DNA of 61,022 nt from Solobacterium sp. (GTDB lineage Bacteria; Bacillota_I; Bacilli_A; Erysipelotrichales; Erysipelotrichaceae): contig JAFWFE010000085.1 in NCBI GenBank assembly GCA_017512555.1, positions 1-61,022 on the forward strand, given 5' to 3'. Numbering within the stretch: the stretch's first letter is position 1; each line of letters opens with the position of its first letter. The position numbers and the translations under genes are program-made. The notes under the pieces are model-generated. The model made no database searches. It had not been told where the DNA came from and saw nothing but the letters and a program-made list of their open reading frames with translations. Below, piece by piece: positions 36,943 to 44,697 of the stretch.

Positions 36943-38268
36943 TTAATCTTCCGGGATATCCGCTATGGTTCCGGCAAACAATACAGAGCCATCCCAAGCC
37001 TGCAGAATAAACAGGAACGGACGATCCAGGACAAAGTTTACTTCTTCTGTCGGGGGCATGCCTGATGCGACCATTCCCAGTTCGGTATAGGCAGCGCCGG
37101 TGACTCCTTCTTCTTCCACACGGAGGTACGCCGCGTGATCCGCCTTGTCCAGGAAGATGTCTTTCTGATCCGTCAGGACGGTAAAGTCCGCCTTCTCCTT
37201 ATCCCAGATATCGGTGATACCAAGATCGGTCAGGATCTCCCGCAGATTGACTTTATTCTTGATCGTATACTTCGGAATTGATTCATTCACAATCAGATAC
37301 TTCTGTTTTTCATACTCCCCGGGATCTTTCAGTAATTCATAGAATTCTTCGGATGTCAGGATATCCTGTACTGTACTCCCTTCATCCGGCAGGAAGAAAT
37401 ACATTGCGGAACGATCTCCGAGGTATTCCGAAACAGCAGAGAAATGATCTCCGTAATAATACGTATTAGAGGATGACCTGTGCATCATCGTGCATGTCTT
37501 GTCTTGTGTCTTACCGTGGAATACTTCTTCTGTCTCTCTTTCTTTGGAGAATGGTGTATTCCACATGGATTTGTAGTACAGGGCAGAGACGATCTCCAGG
37601 AAGGTATCCGGATCAGTTTTCATTTCCCGGGTATAGTCACGAAGTAAGCCTCCGGTATGTTCATCCGTCCACTCCTGCAGTTTCTTATCCAGTTCCGGAG
37701 AACCCATGACTCCGGTATATAACGCGGAACGGTACTGTTCTTCCAGAAGATTCAGGATATCCGGGTTATAGTCTCCTCCTTCTCTTGCCCAGAGAGAGTT
37801 GGCTAACAGACACTTGGAATCTCCAAAATTGCGGGAATTCGCGTTCCAGAGCGCGGTATATCTTTTCTGCAGTTCTTCCGTACTCTCACATGCCAGGGCC
37901 TGCAGTACCTGTGCCCTTGTCTCTCCGTCTGTCACTTCTGCCAGCAGGGATACCGCCAGCCAGAGATTCAGCGGGGAAACGATCGTATTCTCTTCCTTCA
38001 GGATCAACGGAAATAAGTTCTTGTACCAGGTATACATCGGTTCCTGCATATCCCGGGAGACCTGTACGTAATCCCACAGTTCTTCCCACGACAAAGATAC
38101 CGTATTATCCATCATCACATCTTCCTCCTGACCCGGTATGTCCTCGGAAGGTAGTGTTACTTCCGGTTCTTCCTCTTCCCGTGCGGTGTTTATCTCCTGC
38201 CGTACACATCCGGTCAGCGCCAGGCAGGACACCAGCATCACACGCATCCATTTTCGTACGTACTTCAT
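36943..38268 (-). CDS. lipoprotein serpin (serine protease inhibitor)
   Basis: The 441-residue protein has a lipobox (VMLVSCLALTGC), an acidic spacer of some 40 residues, and then a full serpin fold. Visible serpin signatures are NTIVSPLNLWLAVSLLAEVT, SLWAREGGDYN, ALYYKSMWNTPFSKERETEE and the C-terminal FVLDRPFLFIL. The reactive-centre loop is at about residues 384-408, with the hinge EEEGVTGAAYTELGM. Small residues at P12-P10 suit an inhibitory serpin, although P14 is Val where Thr or Ser is usual. The scissile residue cannot be fixed by eye. The protein would sit on the cell surface and trap host or microbial serine proteases. It lies between nifX-like and rplJ, at the edge of the accessory island. 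Confidence 0.9.
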   Translation of the reverse strand: MKYVRKWMRVMLVSCLALTGCVRQEINTAREEEEPEVTLPSEDIPGQEEDVMMDNTVSLSWEELWDYVQVSRDMQEPMYTWYKNLFPLILKEENTIVSPLNLWLAVSLLAEVTDGETRAQVLQALACESTEELQKRYTALWNANSRNFGDSKCLLANSLWAREGGDYNPDILNLLEEQYRSALYTGVMGSPELDKKLQEWTDEHTGGLLRDYTREMKTDPDTFLEIVSALYYKSMWNTPFSKERETEEVFHGKTQDKTCTMMHRSSSNTYYYGDHFSAVSEYLGDRSAMYFFLPDEGSTVQDILTSEEFYELLKDPGEYEKQKYLIVNESIPKYTIKNKVNLREILTDLGITDIWDKEKADFTVLTDQKDIFLDKADHAAYLRVEEEGVTGAAYTELGMVASGMPPTEEVNFVLDRPFLFILQAWDGSVLFAGTIADIPED

Positions 38269-38315
38269 CTTTCTTTCCTCCGTAATAGAAACACCGGCAA
38301 ATGAAGAAATGACGC

Positions 38316-38339
38316 AAAAAAGCAGACATATTTGTCTGC
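38316..38339 (-). terminator. terminator after the NifX-like gene
   Basis: The stem GCAGACA / TGTCTGC with a four-base loop is followed by six T on the minus strand, eight bases past the stop, separating it from the serpin gene. Confidence 0.8.
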
Positions 38340-38346
38340 CTGCTTG

Positions 38347-38718
38347 TTAATGACAATGGTGATGTCCCTCGTGATCGTGGTCATGATCACAGTCGCAGTG
38401 TACATCCGGGTCATATTCCAGCTCTCCGCGGATGAATTTCTCTACTGCTTCTTCCGCAGATCCCTGCACACCGCCGTAGCAGGAGATACCCATACTCTGC
38501 AGGTTCATCAGCATGCCCTGTCCGACACCTCCGCAGATCACCGTATCCACATCCAGATCCTTCAGGAATCCTGCCAGCGCACCGTGACCTGTCCCGTTGG
38601 TATCCACAACAGAAGTCCTGTAACCATCATCAAAGAATTCATAAATCAGAAACTGTGGTGTTCTTCCGAAGTGCTGGAAGATCTCTCCGTTCTCATAGGT
38701 AACCGCAATCTTTCTCAT
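38347..38718 (-). CDS. NifX/NifB C-terminal-like protein with His-rich tail
   Basis: The 123-residue protein is of the dinitrogenase iron-molybdenum cofactor biosynthesis fold (MTH1175 type): KIAVTYENGEIFQHFGRTPQ at the N-terminus, then VDTVICGGVGQGMLMNLQSM. Such small proteins bind metal clusters or act in metal-cluster delivery in many anaerobes that lack nitrogenase. The last 17 residues are almost all His, Asp, Cys and Glu (CDCDHDHDHEGHHHCH), a strong metal-binding tail. It starts two bases after a lipoprotein stop. Confidence 0.85.
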   Translation of the reverse strand: MRKIAVTYENGEIFQHFGRTPQFLIYEFFDDGYRTSVVDTNGTGHGALAGFLKDLDVDTVICGGVGQGMLMNLQSMGISCYGGVQGSAEEAVEKFIRGELEYDPDVHCDCDHDHDHEGHHHCH

Positions 38719-38720
38719 CT

Positions 38721-39173
38721 TTACTTCCTCTCAATCGTGATCTTGGACATGATGTCTTCAAACTCTTCTTCCGAACGTGTAGTATTCAGGAATACACCTG
38801 TACCGTTACCGCTGTCCAGCCACTGCAGGTAGTAATATCCGGTCTCATCCTTGGTCTTCAGCTCAAACTTACAGTAGTTCTCTCCTTCATCAATGATGCG
38901 GACATTCGGCTCATGACCGGCAGCCCATAATCCCTGATACATTTCTTCCGTAAGAAATGAACCATAGACGACGACATCATTCCCCTTACCAATGGTAAAT
39001 CCGTTATCCTTCTGGAAGATAAGATAACCGCTCTTTCTCTCCATTTTTATACGGACGAGGTCTCCGGTACTGACCGTAAAGGTTTGTTCCGAACTACCTC
39101 CTGCCAATGTATCACAGCCGGTTAAAACAAACAGTAAACTAAAACAGAATAAGATCTTGCTTAACAGACGCAT
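38721..39173 (-). CDS. lipoprotein of unknown function, 150 aa
   Basis: The signal MRLLSKILFCFSLLFVLTGC ends in a lipobox Cys at residue 20. The rest is a small beta-rich domain (RKSGYLIFQKDNGFTIGKGN, then YYYLQWLDSGNGTGVFLNT). No family is recognised. It has a promoter of its own with TATAAT at 39201-39206 and is followed two bases later by the NifX-like gene. Confidence 0.7.
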   Translation of the reverse strand: MRLLSKILFCFSLLFVLTGCDTLAGGSSEQTFTVSTGDLVRIKMERKSGYLIFQKDNGFTIGKGNDVVVYGSFLTEEMYQGLWAAGHEPNVRIIDEGENYCKFELKTKDETGYYYLQWLDSGNGTGVFLNTTRSEEEFEDIMSKITIERK

Positions 39174-39200
39174 ATATTTTCCCTCACAAACTTATCTACC

Positions 39201-39229
39201 ATTATACATGAAATATAGAATCATACTAA
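39201..39229 (-). promoter_or_regulatory. promoter of the lipoprotein-nifX-like pair
   Basis: TATAAT (39201-39206, minus strand) lies 17 bases from TTAGTA (39224-39229). The -10 is perfect and the -35 weak. Confidence 0.5.
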
Positions 39230-39240
39230 GAAATTCACTA

Positions 39241-40236
39241 TCACTCTGCTCTGGACAGATACTCTTCCAGTTCATCCAGATAGATCATACAGTCATCATA
39301 ACCCAGCCAGTATAACTCGCCCAGTTTTTCCATATCACTCTCGATCCTGGATACGGTTACCGGTTTGGTCGGCGCAAAGCGGAACAGCCTTCCCTGGGCG
39401 TGTAATTCTTCAATTTCATCACATTGACGATTATAGTCAATGCTGGAGTGTGCCAGACTTTCCGCGAATTCCGGGTATTTACGATAGAACGTCAGCGCCT
39501 GGGATATCAGTTTATCTGGTTTCCGGAACGTGATATCCCTGGTACGGATCACAATGATCTTCTTATACCCTTGATCAATTGCCCACTGATAAGGAATCTT
39601 ACAGGAAGCCCCTCCGTCAAGATACGGGACATCGTCGATCATCACCATCCGGGAGATAAACGGCATGGTTGCGGATGCCTGCACAGCCTTCAAGATATCA
39701 CTGCACTTTCCCTTCTCAAAATAGGTCGCTTCCCCGGTCAGACAGTTCGCTGCCACTGCCACAAAGCGCTGTTCCGGGCGGTAGAACCGTTCTTCATCCA
39801 GGGGTTCATAAATTCCCCGGTCTTCGGTCAGGAAGGTGACATCCACAGGACTGCGGTCATGAAGGAACGCTCTGGCTCCGACATATCTGCTGTCATGACG
39901 GTATTTCAAGTTTGTCCTGGCACCACGGCCGATCTGTCCGGATACGTAGTTGATTCCGCACAGAGCTCCGGCAGACGTACCAATCACACAGGAGAAGTTG
40001 TAATCCTTCCGCATTAACGCATCTGTGAATCCCTGGCTGTACATGCCGCGGAAAGCTCCGCCCTCCAGTACCAGGCACGCATCAATCAGCTTTTCAGACG
40101 CATGGCCGGTGGGAATCGTATCAATTCCGGAATACTCTTTATTCGTGTTAGTAATCCGGATGTTGCGGATGTTCTTCAGGGTCTGGATATTCCTGATATT
40201 CTTGATTTTTTCTAAATCTGGTTTATTGATTATCAT
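39241..40236 (-). CDS. patatin-like phospholipase (RssA/YjjU group)
   Basis: The 331-residue protein has the patatin oxyanion loop (LVLEGGAFRGMYSQGF, near residue 56), the nucleophile elbow GTSAG, and the catalytic Asp in YLDGGASCKIPYQWA. It resembles the YjjU/YlbK patatins, cytoplasmic lipid acyl hydrolases of uncertain substrate. The N-terminal extension of about 45 residues is odd: it contains two near-identical units (IKNIRNI and LKNIRNI) separated by QT. A start closer to LIDACLVLEGG is possible, so the extension may not be translated. Confidence 0.8.
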   Translation of the reverse strand: MIINKPDLEKIKNIRNIQTLKNIRNIRITNTNKEYSGIDTIPTGHASEKLIDACLVLEGGAFRGMYSQGFTDALMRKDYNFSCVIGTSAGALCGINYVSGQIGRGARTNLKYRHDSRYVGARAFLHDRSPVDVTFLTEDRGIYEPLDEERFYRPEQRFVAVAANCLTGEATYFEKGKCSDILKAVQASATMPFISRMVMIDDVPYLDGGASCKIPYQWAIDQGYKKIIVIRTRDITFRKPDKLISQALTFYRKYPEFAESLAHSSIDYNRQCDEIEELHAQGRLFRFAPTKPVTVSRIESDMEKLGELYWLGYDDCMIYLDELEEYLSRAE

Positions 40237-40312
40237 AAGTTTTTTCTCATTTCAGCAATACTATTATATCCCCGGATCTTGTTTTGTCCTGCAAAATTCA
40301 CAGATCTGCACA

Positions 40313-40331
40313 AGAAAGGGGCTTTTGCCCC
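40313..40331 (-). terminator. terminator after the ribokinase pseudogene
   Basis: The stem GGGGC / GCCCC with an AAAA loop is followed by TTTCTTG on the minus strand. Confidence 0.6.
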
Positions 40332-40364
40332 TGTCTTACGGTTATTCTTTCTTTTTTGGAGGGA

Positions 40365-41065
40365 TCAGGTTTCGTTAACTACTTTTGCCATCTTCCGGAT
40401 TTCTCTTAAAGCTGTTTCCTTCCCGTCGATCACATGATGACAATAGAACTCCGCCTCCACTTCATTGAATACAAAGACATCCGCAAGCTTCAGTATCTCT
40501 TCCGATATCGGAACTGCCGGAGCCGCATTCAGGATGACGAAGGCACCTTTCTGCTTACATTGCCTGATGCCGTACTCTGTTACGGATACAGGGATCTCCA
40601 GTTGAAATACCGCAATATCTCCGGGCGATATCAATTCTTCCAGTTCATTGATCATTTCCGTATTCACAGAACAGTTGGCCCCGCGAACTACAGATGCCCG
40701 CACGCCTCCGTCATACAGAGACTGTGCAACACTCATTCCACTCTTTCCGTGTACCGTATGCATATAATCCGTACAGACACAATATTTCTGAAGCTCACCC
40801 TTCAGAAACATACCTGCCGTATCATCTCCTATACAGCCGACCATCCATGTCTTCAGACGTGAACTACCCAAGGCTAAAGCTCTTGGGGTTTCCCGCGCTG
40901 ATTTTCTAACTTAGCTGCCTGTACCGCCTGATTGCCGCCTTTGCCGCCGCTGCAGTATTCCACACTGTCCGCAAAGCAGGTTTCCCCCTCTTTGGGCAGT
41001 CTTTCCTGCTTTAGACAAACGTCATAATTCAGACTGCCAACCACAAATACCTTTGGTGCACACAT
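40365..41065 (-). pseudogene. ribokinase-family kinase, interrupted and C-terminally truncated
   Basis: The first 51 residues are a normal PfkB/ribokinase start (VFVVGSLNYDVCLKQERLPK) up to CSGGKGGNQAVQAAKL. The frame then enters foreign sequence and stops at 40874. The kinase resumes in another frame at about 40860 (LKTWMVGCIGDDTAG). It ends after NEVEAEFYCHHVIDG and KMAKVV, without the GAGD anion-hole and catalytic motif, so about 90 residues are missing. Two independent lesions make it inactive. The interrupting 45 bases look like an IS200/IS605 right end. Its ATG overlaps the stop of the serine hydrolase gene (TAATG), so it was once the last gene of that operon. Confidence 0.85.
40859..40901 (-). 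mobile_element. IS200/IS605-like right-end remnant inside the ribokinase gene
   Basis: On the minus strand the segment reads as GCGGGAAACCCCAAGAGC, then TTTAGCCTTGGGTAGTTCAC. The hairpin CCCAAG / CTTGGG (40867-40887) carries a loop with CTTTAG and is followed by TAGTTCAC. This pattern recurs at the right ends of TnpB-bearing IS200/IS605 elements. No transposase or TnpB gene is present, so it is a fragment left after excision or decay. Confidence 0.5.
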
Positions 41066-42525
41066 TATCTGTTATCCGCAAGATGCGCTGTCACTGTCGG
41101 CCGTTCCAGAGCCTTAGAGTTTACATTGACCCGGCGATTAAAGCGAATCGTATCTCCCTCAAATGTAACGGTAACGAAGTCACAGAAAGCTGTTTCCGCA
41201 AACCGCCATTCCATCTTCAGCACATTCTGTGTTTCCCACCAGGCACAGGCAAATACATGATCATGATCCGACTGCATCTCATGATGCAGATAGTTAGTCG
41301 TGATTCCGGTATAACCTTCCTTGAACTCACGAAGACCGGCATCCACCCAGTTCAACCCACGGTGATCTTCCATGCCGAACAGTACGCTGTCATGATCAAA
41401 CTTCAGGATAATACGGCTGATCTGATCCTCATTTTCTTCTGCACTATATGTACGTGCTTCATTCAGTTCAGGCTCATCTTCGATCTTCAGCATGCGAGGC
41501 ATCAGGTTCATATACTGTCTCTTACGTTCCAGCATATCTTCCCAGTCACCGCTTTCCTTTGCTCCCTTAAGCATCGGTTCAACTATACAGTCACGCAGAA
41601 TAGCATCTGCGCCGATCTCTGCCTTGGCCCCGGTTGCGGAAGTGATCGCAATGACCATATCAAGTTTCGGCACCAGGGAACAGAACTGACCGAGGAAGCC
41701 CTCTGCAGAATAGATGTCCTCAGATTCATACTGCATCCAGTGATAGTTATACAGGGGATCTCCTTCTTTTCTCTGTACAGGATCATACAGACCAAGAGAT
41801 CTGTCTGCCCATTCTCTCGCAATAATCTGTTTGCCGTTCCACTCACCGTGGTTCAGATACAGCTGACCGAACTTCACGATATCTTCCACACAGAGGCTGA
41901 TACCGCTATTTCCACTGCAGATCCCTTCAGGACTCTTTGTCCAGGTGAAAGGACGCATACCAAGTTCGGGAACAATGTACTTGTTGATGACATCATGTGC
42001 AGTCATGCCGGTCACCTTCTGTACGATTGCTGAAGTCATGAATGTATTTCCGCTGCAGTAGAAGAAATGTGTGCCCGGCTTGTACGGCACCGGCTGCTGG
42101 AAGTATCTGGCGATCCAGCTTGTTTTGATCGTTCTGAATTCACTTCCATTGATGTCCTTATCCATTCCTGATCGCATGGTGATCAGATCTTTGACTGTCA
42201 TCTCCTTCTGATATTCGGTGGGTTCTTTCGGTGCATGTTCAGGATAAAAAGATATGACTTTATCATCCAGGTTTAAAAGTCCCTGGGTATATGCCAGACC
42301 GGCGGCAGTATTAGTAAATGCCTTGGTCATGGAATGAACATAGTGCGGTATCTCCGGCCCGTATGGACGTGCAAAAGCCTCAAAGAACACTTTACCGTGA
42401 CGCGCCATCATTACACTGTGTAATTCTATGTTGTTGTTTTCACATTCTTGCAGAAACCGATAGATAAACTCTGCAGGAACACCTGCGACTTTGCAAGATA
42501 AACGTTCAAGATGCTGATATGTCAT
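41065..42525 (-). CDS. beta-lactamase-fold serine hydrolase
   Basis: The 486-residue protein is of the class C beta-lactamase/esterase (CubicO, DUF-rich) group. The SxxK nucleophile motif is HSMTKAF near residue 88, the Tyr motif is FYCSGNTFMTSA, and LITMRSGMDKD is the typical helix. The C-terminal third forms a lipocalin-like beta domain. No signal peptide is seen, so it acts in the cytoplasm on small amides or esters. It belongs to the operon with two C45 hydrolases, an enolase-superfamily enzyme and a transporter. Confidence 0.85.
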   Translation of the reverse strand: MTYQHLERLSCKVAGVPAEFIYRFLQECENNNIELHSVMMARHGKVFFEAFARPYGPEIPHYVHSMTKAFTNTAAGLAYTQGLLNLDDKVISFYPEHAPKEPTEYQKEMTVKDLITMRSGMDKDINGSEFRTIKTSWIARYFQQPVPYKPGTHFFYCSGNTFMTSAIVQKVTGMTAHDVINKYIVPELGMRPFTWTKSPEGICSGNSGISLCVEDIVKFGQLYLNHGEWNGKQIIAREWADRSLGLYDPVQRKEGDPLYNYHWMQYESEDIYSAEGFLGQFCSLVPKLDMVIAITSATGAKAEIGADAILRDCIVEPMLKGAKESGDWEDMLERKRQYMNLMPRMLKIEDEPELNEARTYSAEENEDQISRIILKFDHDSVLFGMEDHRGLNWVDAGLREFKEGYTGITTNYLHHEMQSDHDHVFACAWWETQNVLKMEWRFAETAFCDFVTVTFEGDTIRFNRRVNVNSKALERPTVTAHLADNR

Positions 42526-42542
42526 TTTATACTCCTTCCTGT

Positions 42543-43574
42543 TCAGAGAGGATACTCTTTGTATTCCCCTTCAGAGGGTCTTCCGAGACAGATATATACT
42601 TTGTCATCCGTCATATTTACGATAATGGAATATACGGTCTCCCAGGATGTACTCATTTTACTGTTGATCGACTGCGGATATCCTTTCTCATCCTTAAGAA
42701 TCTCCATAAGCTTAAATTCATCGATCGTATCTCCGGCTTCACTCATCAATTCTTTCAGGCGCAGTCCTCTGTCGATACCATCAAGGATCAGTCTTCCGCG
42801 GTTCTTTTCAGGATGTACTGTAAAACGGTTGCCTGTTCCGATCATATCACATTCACAGGTCACTTCATCAGTTCCGCCGGGGAAGCATTCAAAGTCCGTT
42901 GCATTGCCGGACTTATCAGCCAGCAGCATATTTGTTGATGTCGTCCGGAATACATTTCTGGTGATCTCTGCCGCTTCATCAAAGGTCTTACTTTCCCACA
43001 CTTTTTTTCGTACGACCGTGCCCGGTACAGCTATACCGGCATGATCTGTCACTTCCAGCATGGCACTGTTGACCATGCCCAGACCGCAGTTATTGTATCC
43101 ATCACGCACCAACTGTCCGGCTTCGGTAATTCCGACAGCTCTGAATCCATCCGGTCTTACAACATGCAGGATCACAAGATGTTTCTTCACTTCTGGGCCA
43201 AGGTCACAGTTTTTGAAGATGTAGTTCTTTCCGGTTGTTTTATTCCTGTATACACCGGTGGAACATTCCGGTTTCCAGTCAAAATTCGAAATTTCATACC
43301 TGGCATTGACGACCATGATTTCTTCCAATATATGTCCAGAACCGTCAGCGATACCTTGCATTTCTTCCACAGCTTCCGGGAAGAACGCTTTTGACGCTTC
43401 CACAAACTGTTTGGCAAAGTCAGTAATCTTCTCCCATCCCGGGAAATCTCCAAACTTTTTCTTGTAGAACGCTACCGAAATATCAATCTCTTCTCTTGCC
43501 TGCTCTCCATACTGAACTCCTCGTTCGTAATATGTCGGGGCATTCAGTTCTACTACTTTCATTTCTTTTTTCAT
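42543..43574 (-). CDS. C45 Ntn-hydrolase (acyl-CoA:6-APA acyltransferase-like), copy 1
   Basis: The ATG at 43574 is chosen by alignment with its neighbour. The open frame begins five codons earlier. The 343-residue protein belongs to peptidase family C45 (AAT/isopenicillin N acyltransferase group): autocatalytic cleavage exposes a Cys nucleophile, here the Cys of KPECSTGVYRNKTTGKNYIF near residue 108. FDEAAEITRNVFRTTSTNML and the C-terminal GEYKEYPL are shared with copy 2. The two are about four-fifths identical by eye. Members hydrolyse or form amide bonds to acyl groups. The substrate here is unknown. Confidence 0.85.
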   Translation of the reverse strand: MKKEMKVVELNAPTYYERGVQYGEQAREEIDISVAFYKKKFGDFPGWEKITDFAKQFVEASKAFFPEAVEEMQGIADGSGHILEEIMVVNARYEISNFDWKPECSTGVYRNKTTGKNYIFKNCDLGPEVKKHLVILHVVRPDGFRAVGITEAGQLVRDGYNNCGLGMVNSAMLEVTDHAGIAVPGTVVRKKVWESKTFDEAAEITRNVFRTTSTNMLLADKSGNATDFECFPGGTDEVTCECDMIGTGNRFTVHPEKNRGRLILDGIDRGLRLKELMSEAGDTIDEFKLMEILKDEKGYPQSINSKMSTSWETVYSIIVNMTDDKVYICLGRPSEGEYKEYPL

Positions 43575-43593
43575 CTCATTATTCCTCATTTTT

Positions 43594-43640
43594 TAAAAAG
43601 AATCGTGCAGATATACATTAGGGTATACCAGCACGATTCT
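43594..43640 (-). terminator. hairpin terminator/attenuator between the C45 paralogs
   Basis: A perfect 10-base stem (AGAATCGTGC / GCACGATTCT) with an inner imperfect hairpin is followed by a T-rich run (TTTTTAAAAAATG) on the minus strand. It lies inside the operon and could lower expression of downstream genes. Confidence 0.65.
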
Positions 43641-43656
43641 GAGAAGGCTGACACTT

Positions 43657-44679
43657 TTACAGAGAATACTCCTTGTACTCCCCTTCCGTAGGTCTGCCAA
43701 GGCAGATATAGATCCTATCATCTGTCATATTTACAATAATTGAGTATACCGTCTCATAGTCCGGTACATTATTGCAGCAAATGGCTTTAGGAAGTCCCTT
43801 TTCGTCTTTCAGGATTTCCATGATCACAAACTCATCAATGGTATCTCCCTTTTCACGCATCAGCTCCTTCAGCCTCAGGCCTCTGTCGATCGATCCGTCA
43901 TTTTTCCTGTTTCTTTCAGGCTCAACGGTAAATCTGTTGCCTGTTCCGATCATTTCATCAACACAATAGACTTCATCAACACCACCGGGATAGCACTCAA
44001 AGTCTGTTGCATTACCATATTTATCAGCCAGCAGCATATTTGTTGAAGTAGTTCTGAAAATGTTTCTGGTAATATCTGCTGCTTCTGCAAACGTCCTGCT
44101 TTCCCAAACTTTTTTGCGTACGACCGTACCCGGTACAGCAACTCCGGCATAGTCACTCTTGTCATACATGGCACTATTGACCATACCCAGACCATTGCTG
44201 GTATATCCATCACGGATCAGCTGACCTGCTTCGGTGATACCGATTGCCCGGAAACCATCAGGTCTGACAACGTGGAGGATAACAAGATGGTCCTTTACGC
44301 CCCCGTTGAGATCTCCGTTTTTGAAAATATAGTTCTTCCCTGTTGTTTTGTTATGAAAGACACCGGTTGAGCACTCCGGTTTCCAGTCGAATTTAGAGAT
44401 CTCATATCTTGCATTTACAGCCATGATCTCTTCAAGCAGATGACCGGATCCCTCGGCAATACCTTTCATTTCTTCGACAGCTTCGGGAAAGAAATCCTCA
44501 GATGCCTTGACGAATTCCTTACAGAAATCCAGGATCTTTTCCCAGCCCGGCACATCACCGAACTTTTTACGGTAATAATTTACCGCTGTATCAACTTCTT
44601 CTCTTGCCTGCTGACCGTATTGAACGCCTCTTTCATAGTATGTAGGTGCATTCAGTTCAACTACTTTCATCTCTCTCAT
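43657..44679 (-). CDS. C45 Ntn-hydrolase, copy 2
   Basis: This 340-residue paralog has the same Cys nucleophile context (KPECSTGVFHNKTTGKNYIF) and the same C-terminal GEYKEYSL. It differs mainly in surface segments, for example DLNGGVKDHLV instead of DLGPEVKKHLV and CNNVPDYETV instead of SKMSTSWETV. Both copies retain the motifs expected for activity, so the pair probably differs in substrate rather than one being decayed. It follows the enolase-superfamily gene by 18 bases. Confidence 0.85.
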   Translation of the reverse strand: MREMKVVELNAPTYYERGVQYGQQAREEVDTAVNYYRKKFGDVPGWEKILDFCKEFVKASEDFFPEAVEEMKGIAEGSGHLLEEIMAVNARYEISKFDWKPECSTGVFHNKTTGKNYIFKNGDLNGGVKDHLVILHVVRPDGFRAIGITEAGQLIRDGYTSNGLGMVNSAMYDKSDYAGVAVPGTVVRKKVWESRTFAEAADITRNIFRTTSTNMLLADKYGNATDFECYPGGVDEVYCVDEMIGTGNRFTVEPERNRKNDGSIDRGLRLKELMREKGDTIDEFVIMEILKDEKGLPKAICCNNVPDYETVYSIIVNMTDDRIYICLGRPTEGEYKEYSL

Positions 44680-44697
44680 ACAAAACTTCCCAATCTG

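Noticed and set aside
41053..42033. 326-codon open frame on the + strand opposite the serine hydrolase gene
   Set aside because: It lies entirely antisense to a gene with clear SxxK-type motifs, has low-complexity His/Cys/Ile-rich content typical of a reverse-frame shadow, and no ribosome site.
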